NCBI GenBank assembly: GCA_900555295.1
Contig: USKN01000061.1
Coordinates: forward strand, 1 to 9,260
DNA from: an uncultured Eubacteriales bacterium
GTDB taxonomy: Bacteria > Bacillota > Clostridia > UMGS1810
Direction: 5' to 3'
DNA: 9,260 nucleotides
Below, piece by piece: positions 5,698-9,260 of the stretch. Within the stretch, counting starts at the first letter, position 1; every line of letters starts with the position of its first letter. The notes under the pieces are model-generated. The model made no database searches. It was not told where the DNA came from and was given only the letters and a program-made list of their open reading frames with translations. Position numbers and translations under genes: made by a program.

Positions 5698-6544
5698 ATT
5701 TGTTATAAACGCGGATTTCGGGCGTGGGAGATTCCAGCGCAACCGCCGCCGCATACAACTTTGCATCAGGGTGATTTTGGAAAAGCGAACAGGGAACGGC
5801 CGCAGTAATATCACCGTGCAGAATTTTTCTCAGCGCACCCGCGTTCCAGTCGCGCGGCATACACATTCTTATTTTTCTCGCCTTGAATATCTCACGCATA
5901 CCGACCGTTATGCAATATTCGGGAATACCGTTCAAATCTCCACCGCAGTTCATAAACGCGTTTATCGTCTTTGTTTCACGGCTTATCTTTAAAACTCTTG
6001 TCATACGGTTCGCAAACTCTTCATTTGATACGCATTCATTCGGTTCGGGCGGTTCATTGAACGCAAAGTGTCCGTTTATACCGACTCCTCCAAACGCCAT
6101 ATCGAGCTTTCCGTACTTATTTATCGTGTCCATAATAATGTGTTCTGCGCCCGGCTTGGGGAATATCCTGTTTTCGGGTTTCAGATTCAGCTCATCATCT
6201 ATTTTGCTGTAAAAAATTCGGTTCATTCCCCCTCTGAACGAAAGCGGATTGTCTTCGTCTATATACTCGCTCTCGGATTTTAAATATTCGTCCATATTAA
6301 TAAAAACACAGTTTTTAAGGCTTATGCGATATTTATTTACAAGATACACAAGGCGGCTGTACGGACCGAGCGGACCGTAAGGAACAACCATAACGGTGGG
6401 TTCACTCTTGTCATTATTTTCCTTGATACACTCCAGGACCTCGATTGCGACCTTCCAATACATATCTACCTCTGCCTCACAGATATCAAGCTTGATATTG
6501 CTTCCTTTTCCTAACTCATTAATCGGAATGTTGTTAATATTCAT
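5696..6544 (-). CDS. nagB: Glucosamine-6-phosphate deaminase-like protein (NagB family)
   Basis: The product is 282 residues from ATG 6544. The earlier ATG (6553) has only one base between it and the GGGAG RBS, so 6544, ten bases away, is better. NagB converts GlcN-6-phosphate to fructose-6-phosphate and ammonia. Family motifs are FINMDEY (D85, like E. coli D72), FGGVGINGHFAFNEP (N157, H159, E164, spaced like E. coli D141, H143, E148), NRMTRVLKISRETK and CITVGMREIFKARKIRM. The Asp-to-Asn change at 157 is, as I recall, common in Firmicutes NagB. Less usual are the sugar-phosphate loop (VPYGPLGPYSRL instead of the TGSTP-type loop) and RDWNAGALRK where the lid lysine is expected. At 282 residues it is longer than the usual 240-266. 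It may act on another amino-sugar phosphate, for example galactosamine-6-phosphate. First gene of the operon. Confidence 0.82.
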   Translation of the reverse strand: MNINNIPINELGKGSNIKLDICEAEVDMYWKVAIEVLECIKENNDKSEPTVMVVPYGPLGPYSRLVYLVNKYRISLKNCVFINMDEYLKSESEYIDEDNPLSFRGGMNRIFYSKIDDELNLKPENRIFPKPGAEHIIMDTINKYGKLDMAFGGVGINGHFAFNEPPEPNECVSNEEFANRMTRVLKISRETKTINAFMNCGGDLNGIPEYCITVGMREIFKARKIRMCMPRDWNAGALRKILHGDITAAVPCSLFQNHPDAKLYAAAVALESPTPEIRVYNK

Positions 6545-6554
6545 TTTTATCATT

Positions 6555-6559
6555 CTCCC
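6555..6559 (-). promoter_or_regulatory. Ribosome binding site that sets the nagB start
   Basis: GGGAG (minus strand) is one base from the ATG at 6553 but ten bases from the ATG at 6544. Only the second spacing is workable, so the protein starts at MNINNIPINE. Confidence 0.7.
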
Positions 6560-6583
6560 ATTATAATATTTTAGAGTAAAACA

Positions 6584-6595
6584 TTTCGGTCGAAA
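6584..6595. promoter_or_regulatory. Candidate operator in the nag leader
   Basis: TTTCG-GT-CGAAA is a perfect palindrome around GT, and with one extra base it extends to CATTT and AAATG on the two sides. A two-base loop is too short for an RNA hairpin, so a protein-binding site is the more natural reading. It lies just downstream of the predicted start site (about 6618), a typical place for a repressor. The regulator is unknown. Confidence 0.4.
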
Positions 6596-6624
6596 ATGCT
6601 TTATTCCACCTTATTTCGTTTTTA

Positions 6625-6633
6625 AGTATAACA
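6625..6633 (-). promoter_or_regulatory. Extended -10 promoter of the nagB-nagA-GH20 operon
   Basis: On the minus strand TGTTATACT (6625-6633) is an extended -10 element (TGn TATACT). No good -35 hexamer is found 17 bases upstream, which fits a promoter that needs an activator. Start near 6618 would give a leader of about 70 bases. A second TATAAT at 6560-6565 is too close to the RBS to be used. Confidence 0.55.
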
Positions 6634-6661
6634 CATATCTGATTCAAAATATATAGCTTAA

Positions 6662-6680
6662 TGTGCTGTTTTTTAGCACA
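6662..6680. promoter_or_regulatory. Inverted repeat upstream of the nag promoter
   Basis: TGTGCT (6662-6667) and AGCACA (6675-6680) are a perfect inverted repeat separated by seven bases. The centre is roughly 50 bases upstream of the predicted start, where an activator would bind. AraC-family proteins more often use direct repeats, so the binder could be something else. It does not fit the catabolite-response element consensus I know. Confidence 0.45.
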
Positions 6681-6741
6681 AATCTGCTGAATATCCTTAC
6701 CCTTTAAAAACAAATCTTTTATAAAAACCCGTACGCATTAT

Positions 6742-7008
6742 ACCACCGCCGCAATTGTTGCATATCCTTTCAGAAAAACCGAAACCGAGTTCACAATCCC
6801 GGCTGAAATCAACGCTAAAACGGTTGTGGAAATCGCTATGCACCTGTTCAGAGAAAACGGAACATTAAAGAAAATCACTGTTCCCGACACTATTACAAAA
6901 ATCGGCGACTTCGCATTCAACGGAATGAAAGCTATTGAGGAAATTGTTCTTGAACAAACAGCCGCACCGAATTTGGGTTTTTATGCTTTTGCCGGCTCGC
7001 CGTCGTGA
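6742..7008 (+). pseudogene. BspA-like leucine-rich repeat (LRR_5) protein fragment
   Basis: The frame ending at TGA 7006-7008 encodes FTIPAEINAKTVVEIAMHLF, then LKKITVPDTITKIGDFAFNG, then IEEIVLEQTAAPNLGFYAFA. This is the classic BspA/LRR_5 repeat rhythm (tsItiPdsvtsIGdyAFagc-sL-sI-l), about two and a half repeats. These proteins are usually secreted or surface-bound with many such repeats, often involved in adhesion. Here there is no start codon with an RBS, no signal peptide and no further repeats. The frame breaks off mid-repeat at about 7000 and runs straight into GH78-like sequence in another frame. Upstream it begins soon after the nag promoter region. It is a fragment cut at both ends. 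Confidence 0.7.
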
Positions 7009-7264
7009 AGTAAAATTATCGTATTATGGTATTCAGGCAATAAAATGCAATATTAACGTAAACAAACGTATTGCGGCACTTAATATTTTAAGCAACAGAA
7101 ATACCGACTACGAAATAAATTTATTAAAAGGTAATTTGGCAGAAGAATTGTTATGTTTTATGGGATATTATGTTTTGCTAGCCAAAGCAAAACAGGGTGA
7201 ATTTACCGACGCTGTTGATATAATTAAAAAATATTGGGGCGGAATGCTTAAAATGGGTGTAACC
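7007..7264 (+). pseudogene. GH78-like alpha-L-rhamnosidase, internal/C-terminal fragment
   Basis: A frame that opens at the end of the LRR piece reads LSYYGIQAIKCNINVNKRIA, then NLAEELLCFMGYYVLLAKAK, then VDIIKKYWGGMLKMGVT. The last phrase resembles KYWGGMLdlGATTFWEDF, which I associate with the helical-barrel end of GH78 rhamnosidases and relatives. Homology is lost after about 7264, where the expected TFWEDF is missing, and an A/T-rich stretch follows. No start codon or RBS belongs to it; the ATG at 6935 lies inside the LRR fragment in a meaningless frame. It is a piece of the catalytic domain cut at both sides. Together with the N-terminal piece at 1247-1461 it may come from one gene. Family call is moderate. 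Confidence 0.5.
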
Positions 7265-7450
7265 AAAATTTTCTTATGGCATGTCACGGAGTATTTTTTT
7301 GTAAATCAAAAATATTTTACTTCACACAAATTTTTTTGCCTTAAATATTCCGCTTATTCCAAATTTTATTATAAAACCAATAGGTTAAAAAATTGACGGA
7401 TTAATAAAAAAATATATGAAGAAAAATGACAGATAAAAATAATGAAGTAG
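7265..7450. other. AT-rich spacer with no recognisable gene
   Basis: The stretch is dominated by A and T runs. The plus-strand frame that continues from the GH78-like fragment stays open to 7396 but becomes rich in F, Y and K with no recognisable motif, so I read it as chance. I see no RNA gene or convincing promoter here. Confidence 0.4.
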
Positions 7451-7469
7451 GGGATTTTAAGGCAATCCC
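7451..7469 (-). repeat. Second hairpin beyond the alarmone synthetase terminator
   Basis: GGGATT (7451-7456) and AATCCC (7464-7469) form a six-pair stem with a seven-base loop. On the minus strand it lies directly after the T-run of the main terminator and may be a back-up 3' structure. It lacks its own clear T-run. Confidence 0.35.
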
Positions 7470-7472
7470 TCA

Positions 7473-7515
7473 TAAAAAGAGGATTGAAACACATATAAAA
7501 TGCCTTTCAATCCTC
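7473..7515 (-). terminator. Rho-independent terminator of the small alarmone synthetase gene
   Basis: On the minus strand GAGGATTGAAA (7505-7515) pairs with TTTCAATCCTC (7479-7489), a perfect 11-pair stem, and is followed by TTTTTA (7473-7478). It lies 14 bases after the stop codon of the upstream gene, exactly where a terminator is expected. Confidence 0.85.
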
Positions 7516-7529
7516 CTTATTATTTTTAA

Positions 7530-8207
7530 TTATAAATCGTCGTTATCATTTATACTGTTGCTTATATTTTGCATTTCAACATCAAGACGTGCAATAACTT
7601 CGGCGCAGTATTTGAGGCGCGAACCTATATTGTTTTTGTTTTCGGATACCTTTTTGTATCGCATTTGATGCTCCAGACTTGCCCAAAAGTTCATAGCAAT
7701 TGTTCTTAACTGTACTTCGACTTTCATATACTGCTTTCTGTTTGCAAAAAATACAGGAATTTCAATTATCATATGATAACTTCTGTACCCATTTTCTTTT
7801 GGCGCTTTTATATAGTCCTTAACTTTAACAATCCTTATATCGTCCTGTGTTGCAAGCATTTTTGCAACTGTGTATATATCGTCAACAAATTTGCATACAA
7901 CTCTTACACCGGCAATATCGTTTAAGTTTTCCATCATACTTTCCATTGTCATTTCGTAGTTTTTACGGCGCATTTTTTCAAGAATACTATCCGCCGACTT
8001 AACACGTGATTTTATGGATTCAATGGGGTTGCGGTTATATGTAGCCGTAAAATCATCGTTTAATATTTCAAGTTTTGTACGTACTTCTTTTATGGCGCTT
8101 TCGTACATCATTAAAAATTCTCTGAAATCCTGTGCATTGCCAAAAATTTGCAATTCATTTATAGGTGAAAGAGATACAATATCTTTCTTTTTTGTAAGTT
8201 CTATCAT
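7530..8207 (-). CDS. Small alarmone synthetase (GTP pyrophosphokinase, YjbM/RelQ type)
   Basis: The product is 225 residues, ATG 8207 with AAAGGAG at 8219-8225. Small alarmone synthetases transfer pyrophosphate from ATP to GTP or GDP to make (p)ppGpp. Order of motifs: RVKSADSILEKMRRK (68-82, ATP site), LNDIAGVRVVC (95-105, with catalytic-site Asp97), DYIKAPKENGYRSYH (131-145, G-loop region) and VEVQLRTIAMNFWASLEHQM (163-182, with Glu164). This is the RelA/SpoT synthetase fold alone. No HD hydrolase, TGS or ACT domain is present, and the size fits YjbM/RelQ. One position is unusual: YRSYH where I remember YRSLH. The gene has its own consensus promoter and terminator, so it is monocistronic and likely expressed at a transcriptional level independent of parC. 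Protein is cytoplasmic, and family members of this type are usually tetrameric. Confidence 0.92.
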   Translation of the reverse strand: MIELTKKKDIVSLSPINELQIFGNAQDFREFLMMYESAIKEVRTKLEILNDDFTATYNRNPIESIKSRVKSADSILEKMRRKNYEMTMESMMENLNDIAGVRVVCKFVDDIYTVAKMLATQDDIRIVKVKDYIKAPKENGYRSYHMIIEIPVFFANRKQYMKVEVQLRTIAMNFWASLEHQMRYKKVSENKNNIGSRLKYCAEVIARLDVEMQNISNSINDNDDL

Positions 8208-8281
8208 ATACTGTTATACTCCTTTGCAATTAACAAATTATTATAAATTTTTAATTATTTAAATGTTCATTTCTTATCTTG

Positions 8282-8310
8282 AGTATATACCATATATTCG
8301 TAAATGTCAA
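8282..8310 (-). promoter_or_regulatory. Consensus sigma-A promoter of the alarmone synthetase
   Basis: On the minus strand a perfect TTGACA (8305-8310) is followed after exactly 17 bases by TATACT (8282-8287). Start near 8275 gives a leader of about 65 bases. Small alarmone synthetases are commonly controlled at transcription, and such a strong core promoter suggests either high basal activity or control by a repressor. Confidence 0.8.
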
Positions 8311-8346
8311 CGGTTTTAATAAACAATTAATCGTTTGTTTACCGTT
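8309..8346. repeat. Interrupted inverted repeat overlapping the -35 box
   Basis: AACGGT (8309-8314) pairs with ACCGTT (8341-8346), and inside it AAACAA pairs with TTGTTT (positions about 8321-8340) with a six-base bulge on one side. The outer arm touches the -35 element at 8305-8310. It could be an operator, or the 3' hairpin of the parC transcript, but no T-run follows. Confidence 0.35.
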
Positions 8347-8361
8347 ATTTACTTTTTATTC

Positions 8362-8381
8362 ACAAGTTAAAACAAACTTGT
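8362..8381 (-). repeat. Hairpin at the parC stop codon
   Basis: ACAAGTT (8362-8368) and AACTTGT (8375-8381) make a seven-pair stem around the TAA stop of parC (8367-8369). No T-run follows on the minus strand, so it is a weak terminator at best. No better parC terminator is visible before the next gene. Confidence 0.35.
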
Positions 8382-9260
8382 TTGTCCCGCCGGATTATCT
8401 TCGTCTTTTAAGTAATATCCCATTGCGGGAATATTTTTAGCTTTATAATAATCGGGGTTGGTGATATTTGTGTTTTTTAAAAACTCAATTTTGGCAACGG
8501 TACTTTTGCGTTTCATATTCATAACCATTACACCTTGAGTGTTTTTGGTTGTTTTTGTTTGCATAAGTGCAGTGTTAAATATAAGTACCTTGTCGAGTGA
8601 GCTGAAAATAACCATATCTTCGTCTTGCGGTATAAATTTAATATCAACAAGATTTAGCTTATCGGTATATGCATTAATAAGTTTTTTGCGGTTGGTTTTT
8701 GTTTCATAACTTTTAAGCGATACTTTGGCCGCTTTACCGTTGTCAAACATAAACAGCAAATCTCCGCTGTAATCTGTGGTTGTAACCGCAAATACTATAT
8801 GTTCATCAGGTTCCGTACTTATTATGTTGGGTACAAAATGTCCCCAATCGCTTGCTTTGCAATCCGCAACGTCGTAAAGTTTTAATTTATATGCGTTTTG
8901 TTTATTACTAAACAAAATAAGGTCGCTTTTATTTGTTGCTTCCCATTCGCAAATTATAACGTCGCCGTCTTTAAGTTTTTGATTTGAACTGCTGCGCAGT
9001 GATACGGCACTTATCTTTTTTAAGTAATTATCACGCGTTAAAAATACTTTCAAATTATAATCGTCTATAACATCATCTTGCTCAATTTCAACTATATCGT
9101 CTTGATAAATTATATCAGTTTTACGCTCCTGACCGTATTTTTTGCTTATTTGTTTAAGCTCATTAATAATATATTTTTTTATTTCATTCTCATCGGCTAT
9201 AAGATTTGATAATTTATCGAGTTCATCATTTAAAGTGCTTATATCCGCAATTCGATTTAA
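8367..9260 (-). CDS. parC: DNA topoisomerase IV subunit A, C-terminal part (runs off the right edge)
   Basis: The last 297 residues are visible; the gene enters at 9260 with no start codon in the window. The first 50 residues (ADENEIKKYIINELKQISKK and then YGQERKTDII) match the coiled-coil end of the type IIA topoisomerase A-subunit core. A beta-pinwheel domain of repeated strands follows (FLTRDNYLKKISAVSLRSS, LKDGDVIICEWEATNKSDLI, LFSNKQNAYKLKLYDV). It ends with NPAGQTSLF. The gyrase-defining QRRGGKG box is absent and the blade pattern resembles Firmicutes ParC, so topoisomerase IV (chromosome decatenation) is preferred over GyrA. The TTG at 9051-9053 is not a real start, since coding sequence continues upstream. 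The N-terminal catalytic part with the active Tyr lies outside. Confidence 0.82.
   Translation of the reverse strand, partial: LNRIADISTLNDELDKLSNLIADENEIKKYIINELKQISKKYGQERKTDIIYQDDIVEIEQDDVIDDYNLKVFLTRDNYLKKISAVSLRSSSNQKLKDGDVIICEWEATNKSDLILFSNKQNAYKLKLYDVADCKASDWGHFVPNIISTEPDEHIVFAVTTTDYSGDLLFMFDNGKAAKVSLKSYETKTNRKKLINAYTDKLNLVDIKFIPQDEDMVIFSSLDKVLIFNTALMQTKTTKNTQGVMVMNMKRKSTVAKIEFLKNTNITNPDYYKAKNIPAMGYYLKDEDNPAGQTSLF

Noticed and set aside
4522..5814. NagA starting at 5814 (430 residues)
   Set aside because: It would overlap nagB by more than 100 bases, lacks an RBS, and its extra residues are basic, unlike NagA. GTG 5685 has an RBS at correct spacing.
6560..6565. TATAAT as the nag -10 box
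   Set aside because: It directly abuts the RBS, so transcription would start at or past the start codon.
6935..7396. An intact 153-residue gene
   Set aside because: Its start lies within the LRR fragment in the wrong frame, there is no RBS, and only the middle part resembles a known family.
7464..7490. Possible CRISPR repeat end (GGATTGAAAC preceded by a CCCTC/GAGG palindrome)
   Set aside because: It resembles type I repeats but occurs only once. The pairing partner at 7505-7515 makes it a terminator stem, and there are no spacers or cas genes.
7426..7668. An 80-residue plus-strand gene
   Set aside because: Apart from the first codons it is antisense to the alarmone synthetase and its terminator.
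8367..9053. A separate gene starting at TTG 9053
   Set aside because: The same frame continues upstream to the window edge with clear topoisomerase A-subunit sequence, so 9053 is an internal leucine.

Overview
The window looks like low-GC Gram-positive (Bacillota, class Clostridia, gut-type anaerobe) DNA. The signs are AAGGAG-type ribosome binding sites, clear sigma-A promoters, a YjbM/RelQ-type small alarmone synthetase, a Firmicutes-type ParC C-terminus, and pieces of a RepA_N integrative-element replication gene, GH78 rhamnosidase and BspA-like leucine-rich repeat protein. No species can be named from this sequence alone.

Layout. (1) Positions 1-1250 are a patchwork of gene fragments: an internal piece of glmS (minus), the 3' end of a CvpA-family membrane protein gene (plus), a frameshifted unidentified remnant, then a leader with a terminator hairpin, a small 55-residue cysteine-containing protein, and the first 32 codons of a RepA_N-type replication initiator. 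(2) At about 1240-1247 the repA piece meets, head-on, the 5' end (promoter, RBS, start and N-terminal domain) of a minus-strand GH78-like gene. (3) Positions 1649-6680 form a well-preserved block: an AraC-family regulator (plus), a bidirectional terminator, and a minus-strand operon nagB-like > nagA > GH20 with its own promoter region. (4) Positions 6742-7264 are again debris: an LRR_5/BspA-like fragment joined to a GH78-like fragment from a different part of that family. (5) Positions 7473-9260 are intact minus-strand core genes: a small alarmone synthetase with its own consensus promoter and terminator, and the C-terminal third of topoisomerase IV subunit A, which runs off the right edge.

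How the genes work together. The GH20 enzyme has no signal peptide and probably releases terminal N-acetylhexosamine inside the cell. NagA deacetylates the 6-phosphate and the NagB-like protein would deaminate/isomerise the amino-sugar phosphate to feed glycolysis. No kinase, phosphorylase or transporter is present here, so the route is incomplete in the window. The AraC regulator lies convergent to the operon and divergent from the broken GH78 gene, so its original target may have been the latter.

I found no convincing new defence or mobile system. The most notable signals are the mosaic of truncated genes around an intact sugar operon (including two GH78 pieces that a single inversion would put in the same orientation and order), a leader with alternative RNA folds ahead of the RepA remnant, and an atypical active-site neighbourhood in the NagB-like protein.
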